A DNA stretch of 64,000 bases from Litorivicinus sp. (GTDB taxonomy: Bacteria > Pseudomonadota > Gammaproteobacteria > Pseudomonadales > Litorivicinaceae). The stretch's first letter is position 1. The number at the start of each line of letters is the position of its first letter. Location: positions 1-64,000 of the forward strand of contig JAOLBK010000005.1 of assembly GCA_028339155.1 (NCBI GenBank), written 5' to 3'. This document shows, piece after piece, positions 31,315 to 40,350 of the stretch. Made by a program: the position numbers and the translations under genes. The notes below the pieces were generated by a model, which was given only the letters and a program-made list of their open reading frames with translations, was not told where the DNA came from and did not search any database.

Positions 31315-32301
31315 GTGACGTACGCCTTAGTTGATGGAATAGAGATTACAGTTGCCGGCGAAGGTGCAAATGGAACGATCGGGATTAAGTTTTACGAGGT
31401 AGCAGCACCGCTCCATGTGTCTCGAATTGTCAAATTGGCGCGTTCGGGAGAATATGATGGCGTGGCATTTCATCGAGTAATCGATGGATTTATGGCCCAG
31501 ACGGGCGATGTTCAATACGGAGTCATTGATCAAGACCTTAGCCGCGCAGGCCAGGGCGGCTCTAGTTATCCAGATCTTCCGCTTGAGACATATTCGCCAT
31601 GGACGTTTGTTCGGGGCGCGGTCGGTGCGGCACGCTCATCGGAGCCAGATACGGCAAATAGTCAGTTTTTTATGATGTTTGAAGATTCCTCTTGGCTTAA
31701 TCCCACTCTTAATAATGTCGGATACACCGTATTCGGTCATATTGAGTCATCTGATGTTGGATCGCTGGATGTTTTGGATGCGATCAAGCGGGGTGAAAGC
31801 GGTAGCGGGGCCGTAGCGGAGAATCCGGATTATATGGAGTCTGTGACGCTAACCACTGCGCTTGAAAATGATCTATTCAAAATAGACAGTTCAACGGGGG
31901 CGTTGACGCTTAAGTATATTCCTAATTTTTCTACATTTGACGCCACTGAATTATTGGTAGCAGTCGAGGGTGGGGCGGAAACTCAGTACCAAACTATCAG
32001 CTATGACGATGGCATTACAATTACAGACGCGGTTTCCCTTCTCAAACACATTGTGGGACTTGAATCCCTGTCTGGACAAAATCTGGTTGCTGCAGATGCT
32101 AATATCGATGGCGCGGTCGACATCAGTGATGCCGTTGAAATTTTAAAGCACATCGTTGGGCTTGAATCGATTTACGAACACGGTGTCATCGATGGAGATG
32201 GTGAGACGGTTTTAGTCGCGCAATATTATGGCATTGGAGAGGATGTTTCTCTCTTCCATTTTGGGGACGTCGATCTGACCGCAACATTCGAGCTTGTTTA
32301 A
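31315..32301 (+). CDS. Cyclophilin-type peptidyl-prolyl isomerase with dockerin-like C-terminal module
   Basis: GVAFHRVIDGFMAQTGD...GAVGAARSSEPDTANSQFFMMFED cyclophilin signature; C-term SYDDGITITDAVSLLKHIVGLESL...ADANIDGAVDISDAVEILKHIVGLESI...FGDVDLTATFELV. GTG start. Confidence 0.85.
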   Translation: MTYALVDGIEITVAGEGANGTIGIKFYEVAAPLHVSRIVKLARSGEYDGVAFHRVIDGFMAQTGDVQYGVIDQDLSRAGQGGSSYPDLPLETYSPWTFVRGAVGAARSSEPDTANSQFFMMFEDSSWLNPTLNNVGYTVFGHIESSDVGSLDVLDAIKRGESGSGAVAENPDYMESVTLTTALENDLFKIDSSTGALTLKYIPNFSTFDATELLVAVEGGAETQYQTISYDDGITITDAVSLLKHIVGLESLSGQNLVAADANIDGAVDISDAVEILKHIVGLESIYEHGVIDGDGETVLVAQYYGIGEDVSLFHFGDVDLTATFELV

Positions 32302-32534
32302 TTCAATTCTGAGTCACTCCTTCTCTTAAATAATGAGACGTCAGTCATTTGGCTGACATGATTAAATCCCCTGGAAAACGTCTGAGCAGTTACTTTCTCT
32401 GTGGATCATTTTTATATTGATTTATTAGTAAGTCGTTTTTTACGGACTCCAATATCAAGTATCTCGAGACACGATTAGGAATGTCATGTGATTTCGTATA
32501 GTGTCGATATTTAGATGGCTGAGGCGCTGTGCCC

Positions 32535-32666
32535 ATGAATAGCAAAATGGTGATTATTGTCATCTGTACCATCGGTGTTTTGTTCTGTCTTTTTGCCATA
32601 GGGCATTACACGTATGACCAGCTGAACTATTTATTTAATTACAGCAGTCTTAAAAGTGCGATGTAG
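32535..32666 (+). CDS. Small single-TM protein (43 aa)
   Basis: MNSKMVIIVICTIGVLFCLFAIGHYTYDQLNYLFNYSSLKSAM; one hydrophobic helix. Confidence 0.35.
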   Translation: MNSKMVIIVICTIGVLFCLFAIGHYTYDQLNYLFNYSSLKSAM

Positions 32667-32726
32667 CATCTATTTGATGTGCAATTGGTGATTAGCGAAA
32701 CAACATAAAAAAAGATGGGGGCAGTA

Positions 32727-32846
32727 ATGGACGGATTTTGGAGAGATGTCGTAGCAATTGCACTAGGCGTTGTCATTGGCGGAGTGATCTTAAGTATTGG
32801 GTGTGAATATTTTGAGATCTATAAGTTTGTCGGCCCACCGAATTAG
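32727..32846 (+). CDS. Small single-TM protein (39 aa)
   Basis: MDGFWRDVVAIALGVVIGGVILSIGCEYFEIYKFVGPPN. Confidence 0.35.
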   Translation: MDGFWRDVVAIALGVVIGGVILSIGCEYFEIYKFVGPPN

Positions 32847-32925
32847 CGGTTTTGTCAGTTCTTGTTTGATGACTTGGAGAGCCTGGCATTTTTGAATAAA
32901 GATTCTTTGAACATACTTACACTTA

Positions 32926-33612
32926 ATGGAGGCTGCCATAGTGAGTCAATCGATAGAGGTTAACTTGATGGACGGCGTGCTGTGCGCTGACTTCAATGAG
33001 GGACGTTTGATCATTGATACGGGCTCGCCGGTATCTCTTGGTCCAGATGTCGCAATTCAAATTTTGGGGAACTCAGTGCAACTACTTCCCAATTTACTCA
33101 ATTACTCATGGGAACAGATTAAGGCAACACTGCCTTTTGAGGCGGCCGGTCTCGTTGGAGTTGACGCATTTACGGGTAGCGTGATTAGCTTAGATTTAAA
33201 GAATAGCACGTTGGCTGTTCTTGGAGAGTCGATTGAAGGGCCGATGTCTTCGTTCATCATGGGATCACCGGCAATCCGGTGTCAAATTGGAGAGGAATCT
33301 GTTCTTTGTGTCGTTGACACGGGTGCAGGGCTGTCTTATCTCACGGAAAGAGAGCTCTGTGAGTCCAGCAGGTTCGTGGGGCTAGAGCAAGATTTCCATC
33401 CAATACTTGGAAGTTTCGAAGTTGAGACTTATGAACTACCCGTTACAATTAATGGCAAAACGATTGTTGAAAAATTTGGTCTGGCTCCAACTGAACTGAA
33501 AACGATGCTTGAGATGGTCGATGTTGGGGGAATTCTTGGGACTTCTTTTTTCGCCCATGGTGTTCTGAACATCGACTTTAAAAACGAAGTTGTTGCCTTC
33601 GATGTGAGCTAA
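32926..33612 (+). CDS. Retropepsin/pepsin-like aspartic protease candidate with two DTG motifs
   Basis: LIIDTGSPVSLG and CVVDTGAGLSYL, plus GILGTSFFAHGVLNIDF late in the protein. Confidence 0.65.
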   Translation: MEAAIVSQSIEVNLMDGVLCADFNEGRLIIDTGSPVSLGPDVAIQILGNSVQLLPNLLNYSWEQIKATLPFEAAGLVGVDAFTGSVISLDLKNSTLAVLGESIEGPMSSFIMGSPAIRCQIGEESVLCVVDTGAGLSYLTERELCESSRFVGLEQDFHPILGSFEVETYELPVTINGKTIVEKFGLAPTELKTMLEMVDVGGILGTSFFAHGVLNIDFKNEVVAFDVS

Positions 33613-33703
33613 TTGCTTATTTAAAGATCAAGAGATGGGTTTGTCGCTCGGGGTCTGCTAACTTAAATGAACGAATGACTAATTAGATATAATGGAGATT
33701 TTT

Positions 33704-33892
33704 ATGGCGACTTATGAATGTGGACTCTGCGGAATGGCTGTTAACGCGTCATGCGCAAAGTGCGATATGCCTCTGGTTGATGGTTCATTAACTCTTGATG
33801 ACGGGACAATTGTTCAGATCTCAAAATGCCCAGGGTGCGAAGGAAAAATCAAGAGTCCGCAATGCTGCGGTGCAGATATGCTTGCCGCGTAG
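33704..33892 (+). CDS. Small zinc-ribbon protein
   Basis: CxxC pairs CGLCG, CAKC, CPGC, CC. Confidence 0.7.
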   Translation: MATYECGLCGMAVNASCAKCDMPLVDGSLTLDDGTIVQISKCPGCEGKIKSPQCCGADMLAA

Positions 33893-33897
33893 ATAAT

Positions 33898-33925
33898 AAG
33901 TGCCGCGCGAGCGCGGCACTTTTGT
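33898..33925 (+). terminator. Rho-independent terminator
   Basis: AAGTGCCGCG-CGAG-CGCGGCACTT followed by T-tract. Confidence 0.85.
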
Positions 33926-33933
33926 GGCTTAAT

Positions 33934-34317
33934 TTAGTCCCAAGAAGTGAGATCGGTTGTGCCCGACGAGCGTTGCAAGCAATCGAATTTCCAAGTTCCG
34001 TCAATATTTCTGAAGAATGCAGAAATTGCGTAACTGTCGTCATTAGTTTGGCCTTGATAGGTAAATAAACCTTTCATTGTGAAAACAGCAAATGCGACAT
34101 GATCAAATACATCGAGTCTGTGGATCTTAACCAATTCTGAGCTTTGAATCGTAAGATCACCCGTGCTGAACATTTTTCCAAATCCAACTGCGTCGATTGG
34201 ATTTCCACTTGGGCGAATAAATAGAAATTGCTCAGTGGCGTTCTCCAGAAAGTAATTTCCCATCCGGTCTTTAGAGGCGAATTCTTCAATTAGTTGTTTT
34301 ATTGCAGTATTACTCAT
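33934..34317 (-). CDS. SnoaL/NTF2-like nuclear transport factor fold protein
   Basis: IKQLIEEFASKDRMGNYFLENATEQFLFI...HVAFAVFTMKGLFTYQGQTNDDSYAISAFFRNIDGTWKFDCLQ. Confidence 0.6.
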   Translation of the reverse strand: MSNTAIKQLIEEFASKDRMGNYFLENATEQFLFIRPSGNPIDAVGFGKMFSTGDLTIQSSELVKIHRLDVFDHVAFAVFTMKGLFTYQGQTNDDSYAISAFFRNIDGTWKFDCLQRSSGTTDLTSWD

Positions 34318-34491
34318 AGGGAACCCTTTCTAGATATCGTTAAATGAAAATTTCTATATATTTTGGTCATCTAGGGTTAATTTCTCAATAGCCTGATGCT
34401 GAATTATTTTGAATATTCAAGCTCGGCCTGTTTCAGGCTTTAGGTTATTGTTCACGTAAAGGGCTCGGCCACTTATTACTTTTGCGGTGAC

Positions 34492-34520
34492 AAAAAAAAG
34501 GCTGGTGTAAAACACCAGCC
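34492..34520 (-). terminator. Rho-independent terminator (minus strand)
   Basis: Minus strand GGCTGGTGTTTTACACCAGCC followed by T8. Confidence 0.85.
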
Positions 34521-34765
34521 CCCAACCGAGCTACTCACCCTCCAGCCTTGATCTAAGTCTGAACAGAATCCTGTTCACAAAATTGCGGCTTTCGCACAAT
34601 GGCTTGCTCTTAACTCCCGCTTGCATGTCAGAACATGCCACTGTTACCAGTTTACGGAAGTGCCGCGCCTTGCAGAACGGCTCAATTTTTTAACTCTCTA
34701 GCTAGCAGCCTTTTACACCTATGTGGTGGGAGGCCCTTTCGCTTCCGGTCGTCGTCCTCGTTTTT
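34492..34765 (-). ncRNA. Candidate structured small RNA (unassigned family)
   Basis: No convincing ORF; minus strand has perfect hairpins (GCATGT-TCTG-ACATGC; GAACAG-GATT-CTGTTC), several GGA motifs, and ends at a strong terminator. Start estimated from a weak -35/-10-like match. Confidence 0.4.
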
Positions 34766-35067
34766 GCGAAGACAATCTTAATTATCGATGGATTCGCTTT
34801 TTTAACAAGCATTCAGTAGTCGAAGATAATTGGTGCAATGCCTCATTGTTCTTATCCTAAAATCTATGCTTTGGCATGCAAGATGGCACCAGTCCTGGCT
34901 TACTTAATCATGGGGTTTCTATCGAACCGATCTCTCTAGTCTCCCGCACTGTTTCATTGCGGCTCCGTTTTAGGGTTTCCGTACTAAGTCCAGTATTGCT
35001 TCGTTCGGCTTGTGGCTGGGTTCTCGGTTCATTCAAAATGAATATGCTCAGATTTTGATGCAGTATT

Positions 35068-35925
35068 TTATGTAAACGCGTCTGGTTGAGTAGCCTCTAC
35101 GTGGCTATAAATGGTTTGGAAGTGAAGCCATCCAATATAGTCACTGCCTACGTGTTCTCTGCTGTATGCGGCAGTCTTGTCGGTGAGTAGCTGCGGCTCA
35201 ACGCCGCTGGCTTTGATCAATAACTGTTGTTGGCAACATCGCTCTAGGGCAATAAACCAAAATGCAGCGTCATCAATACTGTGTTTACTCGTCGAGAATA
35301 GCCCATGGTTTTGATGCAGTATCCCTCTGTTTGTGCCCATGGCTCTTGCGACTGATAAGCCACTTTGTTCTTCGATGGCTACTGCGCCAGCCGATGCCCC
35401 GATGACCGTATGGCTTTTATGGAATGCCGCAACATCCTGACTAATCATGTCGAGCGGTTGTCCGGTTGCGCACCATGCTGTGCCATACAGCGTGTGTGCA
35501 TGGCACATGGCCATGACGTCTGGATATTCTTGATGCACAGCGGCATGAAGTATAAACCCGGCCCGGTTGACCGCGTGCTTACCTTCAACAACATTGCCAT
35601 GGTGGTCCACGAGGATAAGGTTTGATACTTTGACCTGTGAGAAGTGAACGCACATTGGATTGGTCCAATACAGCTCTGGATGCTCAGGATCTCGCACCGT
35701 TAGATGCCCAGCGAACCCATAGTCGAATCCATATTGGTCAAACGCTCGGCATGCCGCAACGAGATGTCGTTTTCTATAGAGACGCTCTTCTTCATGAGTC
35801 TCAAAAGAAGGAATTTCTGGAAAAATAAGGCCCTCTTGATCGGGTTGGTATAGGGAGATTTTTGCCGTTTGAGACTCGGTGTTCTCGGGATGAACTTGAT
35901 CATTTTTCAGGTCATTTATGAGCAT
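35068..35925 (-). CDS. Class II aldolase/adducin family protein
   Basis: AFDQYGFDYGFAGHLTVRDPEHPELYWTNP...CHAHTLYGTAWC...NHGLFS. Confidence 0.85.
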   Translation of the reverse strand: MLINDLKNDQVHPENTESQTAKISLYQPDQEGLIFPEIPSFETHEEERLYRKRHLVAACRAFDQYGFDYGFAGHLTVRDPEHPELYWTNPMCVHFSQVKVSNLILVDHHGNVVEGKHAVNRAGFILHAAVHQEYPDVMAMCHAHTLYGTAWCATGQPLDMISQDVAAFHKSHTVIGASAGAVAIEEQSGLSVARAMGTNRGILHQNHGLFSTSKHSIDDAAFWFIALERCCQQQLLIKASGVEPQLLTDKTAAYSREHVGSDYIGWLHFQTIYSHVEATQPDAFT

Positions 35926-36102
35926 GGATTCTCTCTATTTCTCAAATTGGTGCTTTATTATTCTAGTCAATTATTCACAGATTGGCAGGTTGAGCCAAAT
36001 AGTATTTTTGGTATGTGTTGATCGCCTTTGCGTTGCGATTAAATCGGTGCAAAACGTCATATCTAAGAGTTGGCCCTTTTTATCGAACCGGTTCGCGAAC
36101 AA

Positions 36103-36534
36103 TCACGCGACGACCAGAGAGACATGAATATTATTTCGTGTTGCGGTCGAGTATGGACAAACTTGATGGGCCTGATCAACGAGTTTCTCGGAAATAGCGC
36201 GGTCTACTCCGGGTAACGTAATCGATAGCCGTACGGCAAGTCCGAAGCCATTTCCGGAGTCGATTGGGCCGAGATCAACTTCGGCATCGATCGCTGCATC
36301 TTCAGGAATTTGAATTTTTTGCTCGGCTGCAACATATTTTAAGGCACCCATGAAGCAGGCTGAGTAACCTGCGGCAAATAATTGTTCTGGATTTGTGGCA
36401 CCACCCTTACCGCCAAGGCCTTCTGGGGCGGCCATTTGCATGTCCAGGAGACCATCGTTACTGAGGGCTCGGCCGTCGCGTCCTCCCGTTACACGTGTGA
36501 TGGCTGTGTAGAGAACCTGGGTAAGTGTACTCAT
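36103..36534 (-). CDS. Organic hydroperoxide resistance protein (Ohr/OsmC family)
   Basis: GGKGGATNPEQLFAAGYSACFMGALKYVA and CPYSTATRNNI catalytic Cys motifs. Confidence 0.88.
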   Translation of the reverse strand: MSTLTQVLYTAITRVTGGRDGRALSNDGLLDMQMAAPEGLGGKGGATNPEQLFAAGYSACFMGALKYVAAEQKIQIPEDAAIDAEVDLGPIDSGNGFGLAVRLSITLPGVDRAISEKLVDQAHQVCPYSTATRNNIHVSLVVA

Positions 36535-36643
36535 GGATATTCTTTCCTTCTGTGAAGCTCTAAGTTGTGTGAGAGCACATGGCATTTTTAGTCGAATCTA
36601 GAGATCTAATGATTGCTGATTTATTAACTTTAATAATAACCAA

Positions 36644-36659
36644 TTTTGGTCGACCAAAA
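36644..36659. promoter_or_regulatory. Perfect palindrome TTTTGGTCGACCAAAA
   Basis: 16-bp palindrome in the ohr / RHH divergent intergenic region. Confidence 0.75.
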
Positions 36660-36707
36660 AAAATGATTTATTAAAGAAATTTCAATTATAAAGCAATAAA
36701 CCCTAGT

Positions 36708-36721
36708 TTTGGTATACCAAA
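36708..36721. promoter_or_regulatory. Perfect palindrome TTTGGTATACCAAA
   Basis: 14-bp palindrome with the same half-site as 36644-36659, 63 bp centre to centre. Confidence 0.75.
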
Positions 36722-36800
36722 GTTGAGTCCTTTTTTATTGAAATTTCGACTTTTGTGAGCCAGCATAAAGTAAGTTAAAATATATTAAGGAGAATTGGTC

Positions 36801-37109
36801 ATGTGCGAAATCTTTGCAGGACAAAATCCGGACAATTATCAGTGCGTCACTCGAAGTATTCGGCTTGAGGGTCAGGTGACGAGCATTCGTTTAGAGGGGC
36901 TTTATTGGTCCGTTCTTAATGATGTTGCCGAATCTCAAGAACTCAGCACGCCCGCATTTATCTCGAAATTGCATAGGGAGGTTATGGAATTGCGTGGAGC
37001 GCCACAGAATTTCACCTCACTACTAAGATCAGCTTGTTTGATATACATGGATACCGCGTTATCTACGCGTCTTGCCGAAGAAAAGAAATTACATAAGAAG
37101 GTTGGGTAG
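36801..37109 (+). CDS. Ribbon-helix-helix domain protein
   Basis: TSIRLEGLYWSVLNDVAESQELSTPAFISKLHREV matches an RHH fold; ATG at 36801 within the 36795 ORF. Confidence 0.7.
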   Translation: MCEIFAGQNPDNYQCVTRSIRLEGQVTSIRLEGLYWSVLNDVAESQELSTPAFISKLHREVMELRGAPQNFTSLLRSACLIYMDTALSTRLAEEKKLHKKVG

Positions 37110-37412
37110 TACCCGATTACTACCTATAAAGCTTTAAATTGATTCATTGTCTCTCACTTATCTGGCAATAGTTACAATAAACCGCTCTTCAAATTATGGA
37201 TAAGGAGCTTGCAACGTTGCTGAAGTTGGGGCAAACGGTTTTTTAACCCTTCGATTTTCGTAACATATTGGAAAAGCTAAGTTGTCCTAAATGGAGGAAG
37301 AATCGGTAAGCGATCCTTCTGGAGATCATGATTTGGTCAACTTTTTTGATGTTAAGAGTGGTGTTGGATTAAAAGTTTTTGGTGAATAAAAACGGATGTA
37401 GAGGGCAAAATT

Positions 37413-37916
37413 TTGGCGAACGTTGGCAATAGACTTAATCATTGTATGTTACGGATCAAAGATCCGGGTAAATCAGTTGCATTCTATGAGGATGTACTGG
37501 GCGCTCAATTATTGGAGCGCTTTGACTTTGATAAAATGGGTTTTTCATTGTTTTTCTTGGGTTTTGAAGCAGGCTTTGATAAGCCAATGCCCGAGGATCG
37601 AGGTGAACGGATTATGTGGTTGGCGAGTCAATCGGGTGTTCTCGAACTGACGCACAATCACGGCACGGAATCGGACTCGGATTTCGATGGTTATCATAAC
37701 GGGAACAGTGATCCAAAGGGATTCGGTCATATCTGTGTTTCTGTACCTGATGTTTACAAAGCATGCTCAAGGTTTGAAGAGTTGGGTGTCGAGTTTGTGA
37801 AACGGCCAGACGACGGTTCAATGAAGGGAATTGCTTTTATTAAAGATCCAGATGGTTATTGGATCGAGATATTCTCACCAGTTGAGCTCAAAAATCTAAT
37901 ATTAAATGCAAGCTGA
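37413..37916 (+). CDS. gloA: Lactoylglutathione lyase (glyoxalase I)
   Basis: [32 protein letters not shown]...[10 protein letters not shown]...[12 protein letters not shown]...[13 protein letters not shown]. Confidence 0.92.
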   Translation: MANVGNRLNHCMLRIKDPGKSVAFYEDVLGAQLLERFDFDKMGFSLFFLGFEAGFDKPMPEDRGERIMWLASQSGVLELTHNHGTESDSDFDGYHNGNSDPKGFGHICVSVPDVYKACSRFEELGVEFVKRPDDGSMKGIAFIKDPDGYWIEIFSPVELKNLILNAS

Positions 37917-38180
37917 TTCAGCCGAGTGACAAATAGAAACCTAGGTGGCATATAGAAAATCAATATTTAAGGGGTGAGAAAATCTTGAAAATAGCGAGCG
38001 TAGTATTTGGTTACTACCCAACCAAGATGAGGTCTTGTCAAGATGGAAGAATGGCGGTAAACATCAGTAGTGAATGGCGTGCTAATGCAAATTGAAAAAT
38101 TTTTCTTAGCTCGCAACGATTGCAAAAGTTAAGTGTTGTAAAGGCACGAACTTTGCTAATAATTTAGAGAGGAAATGTAG

Positions 38181-38705
38181 ATGAAAAAAATAATAACATC
38201 TAAGGGGATTTCACGAAGAGATCTGTTGAAAGGTTGTATCACGGTGGGCGCAGGACTGGCTGTTGGTGCTGGGTTCGTGGCAGGAAGCACGGCGGTGTGG
38301 GCCATGGAAACAAAACACGTGACCCCGAATGAAATGGCCACTCTGATTCAAATGTCACGAGATATTTACCCACACGACAATATTGGAGACCAGTACTACG
38401 CAGCGGCTGTAAAGGGCTTTGATTCAGCTGAGTCAAAGGACCGAGTAGAGGCTGGTGTTGCTGCTTTGGATGCCGCTGCACAAGGTAATGGTTTTGCAAA
38501 CTATCTTTCAGTTCCTTGGGAGGCAGATCGCGCAAACATACTCCGTGGAATGGAGCAAAGTGCTTTTTTTCAGACCATGAGAGGAAACTTGGTAACAGGT
38601 CTCTATAACAACAAAGAGGTTTGGCCATTTTTCGGTTACGAAGGGGAGTCATACAGCAAAGGTGGCTACATTAACCGCGGTTTTGACGATATCACCTGGG
38701 TTTGA
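38181..38705 (+). CDS. Tat-signal small subunit of GMC-type dehydrogenase (gluconate 2-dehydrogenase subunit 3-like)
   Basis: SRRDLLKG Tat motif; precedes a GMC oxidoreductase. Confidence 0.7.
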   Translation: MKKIITSKGISRRDLLKGCITVGAGLAVGAGFVAGSTAVWAMETKHVTPNEMATLIQMSRDIYPHDNIGDQYYAAAVKGFDSAESKDRVEAGVAALDAAAQGNGFANYLSVPWEADRANILRGMEQSAFFQTMRGNLVTGLYNNKEVWPFFGYEGESYSKGGYINRGFDDITWV

Positions 38706-38732
38706 ACATCGAGAGAATTGGAGATAATAAAA

Positions 38733-40304
38733 ATGAGTGCAAAATTTGATTTAAACGATGATGGTGTGGTTGTCGTCATTGGTTCTGGGGCCGGAGGCGG
38801 TGTTTTAGCCAATGAGTTGGCGCAGAAAGGTATTAGCGTTGTTTGCTTGGAGGCGGGTGGCCGTCATCTGCCACAAGATTATCAGAATGACGAGTGGGGT
38901 AGTTTTGGACAGATTAGTTGGTTAGATGCCCGAACTACTTCAGGGGATTGGCGGGTAGCTAAAGATTTTTCTGGACTACCCTCATGGATTGTAAAGGCTG
39001 TTGGTGGTTCCACTGTGCATTGGGCGGGCGCATCGTTGCGTTTTCAAGAGCATGAATTTAAAGCAAAAACAGTCTACGGCGAAGTGAATGGAGCAAATCT
39101 ATTGGATTGGCCGATCGGTTTGTCGGAGCTTGAGCCTTATTACGATAAAGCTGAAAAGAAACTTGGAGTGACCCGTACTAATGACATCCCGGGTCTTCCT
39201 GGTAACAACAACTACAAAGTTTTTGAGGCAGGCGCCAAGAAGCTCGGATACAAGCAAGTACACACCGGTCGTATGGCCATTAATAGTCAGCCTCGTGATG
39301 GCCGTACCGCTTGTCAGCAGGTTGGATTTTGTTTTCAAGGATGCAAGTTTGGGGCGAAGTGGTCGTCGGCGTATGTCGATATCCCACAAGGCGAGGCCAC
39401 TGGTAATCTTGAAGTGCGAACTAATGCACACGTGTTGAAAATAGAACATGATAAAAAGGGCAAAGTAACAGGGGTAGTCTATGCGGATAAGGATGGCAAC
39501 CAGCATCTTCAGAAGGCTCGAATTGTTTCCGTAGCGGGTAATTCCATTGAAAGCCCTCGACTTCTTCTGAACTCAGCATCAACTATGTTTCCAGACGGTC
39601 TCGCGAACAGTTCTGGGCAAGTTGGGCGAAATTACATGAGGCATATGACGGCTTCAGTGTATGCCTCTTTCGAGAAACCAGTTCGGTTTTGGCGGGGCAC
39701 AACAATGGCTGGAATTATTACGGATGAATCACGCCACGATCCGTCACGAGGCTTTGTAGGTGGGTATGAGCTTGAGACACTGGCTTTGGGCGTTCCTTTT
39801 ATGGCAGCATTTTTGAATCCAGGTGGCTGGGGGCGTGAATTTGCAGCAGCTATGGATACATACGAAAATATGGCCGGTATGTGGATTGTTGGTGAGGACA
39901 TGCCTCAGGAAACGAATCGCATTACCTTGAACCACGCGGTCAAGGATCAATATGGTCTTCCTGCTCCAAACGTCCATTTTGATGAGCACCCAAATGATGT
40001 TGCAATGAGAAATCATGCATGGAGGCAGGGTGCCGCCTTGTATGATTCTGTGGGCGCAACACAAACCTACCCGACCCCGCCGTATCCTTCTACCCACAAT
40101 TTGGGTACGAATCGGATGTCTGCAAAAGCGCGTGATGGTGTTGTGAATAAGTGGGGACAGACACATGATATTTCTAATCTGTTTGTATCGGACGGTTCTC
40201 AGTTCACTACTGGGGCATCAGAAAATCCAACCTTAACAATCGTAACTTTAGCGATTAGGCAGGCTGACTATATTGCTAAGCAGATGGCTGCCAAGTCGAT
40301 ATAA
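38733..40304 (+). CDS. GMC family oxidoreductase
   Basis: VVVIGSGAGGGVLANELAQKG FAD motif; C-terminal SDGSQFTTGASENPTLTIVTLAIRQADYI. Confidence 0.9.
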   Translation: MSAKFDLNDDGVVVVIGSGAGGGVLANELAQKGISVVCLEAGGRHLPQDYQNDEWGSFGQISWLDARTTSGDWRVAKDFSGLPSWIVKAVGGSTVHWAGASLRFQEHEFKAKTVYGEVNGANLLDWPIGLSELEPYYDKAEKKLGVTRTNDIPGLPGNNNYKVFEAGAKKLGYKQVHTGRMAINSQPRDGRTACQQVGFCFQGCKFGAKWSSAYVDIPQGEATGNLEVRTNAHVLKIEHDKKGKVTGVVYADKDGNQHLQKARIVSVAGNSIESPRLLLNSASTMFPDGLANSSGQVGRNYMRHMTASVYASFEKPVRFWRGTTMAGIITDESRHDPSRGFVGGYELETLALGVPFMAAFLNPGGWGREFAAAMDTYENMAGMWIVGEDMPQETNRITLNHAVKDQYGLPAPNVHFDEHPNDVAMRNHAWRQGAALYDSVGATQTYPTPPYPSTHNLGTNRMSAKARDGVVNKWGQTHDISNLFVSDGSQFTTGASENPTLTIVTLAIRQADYIAKQMAAKSI

Positions 40305-40322
40305 TCTGTAAATACTTAGTAG

Positions 40323-40350
40323 AAAAAGCCCGGTTTAGCCGGGCTTTTTA
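40323..40350. terminator. Bidirectional intrinsic terminator
   Basis: AAAAAGCCCGG-TTTAG-CCGGGCTTTTT between convergent genes. Confidence 0.85.

Noticed and set aside
34876-35058. 60-aa plus-strand ORF
   Set aside because: No coding-like composition or homology signal; lies in the intergenic region near the putative RNA.
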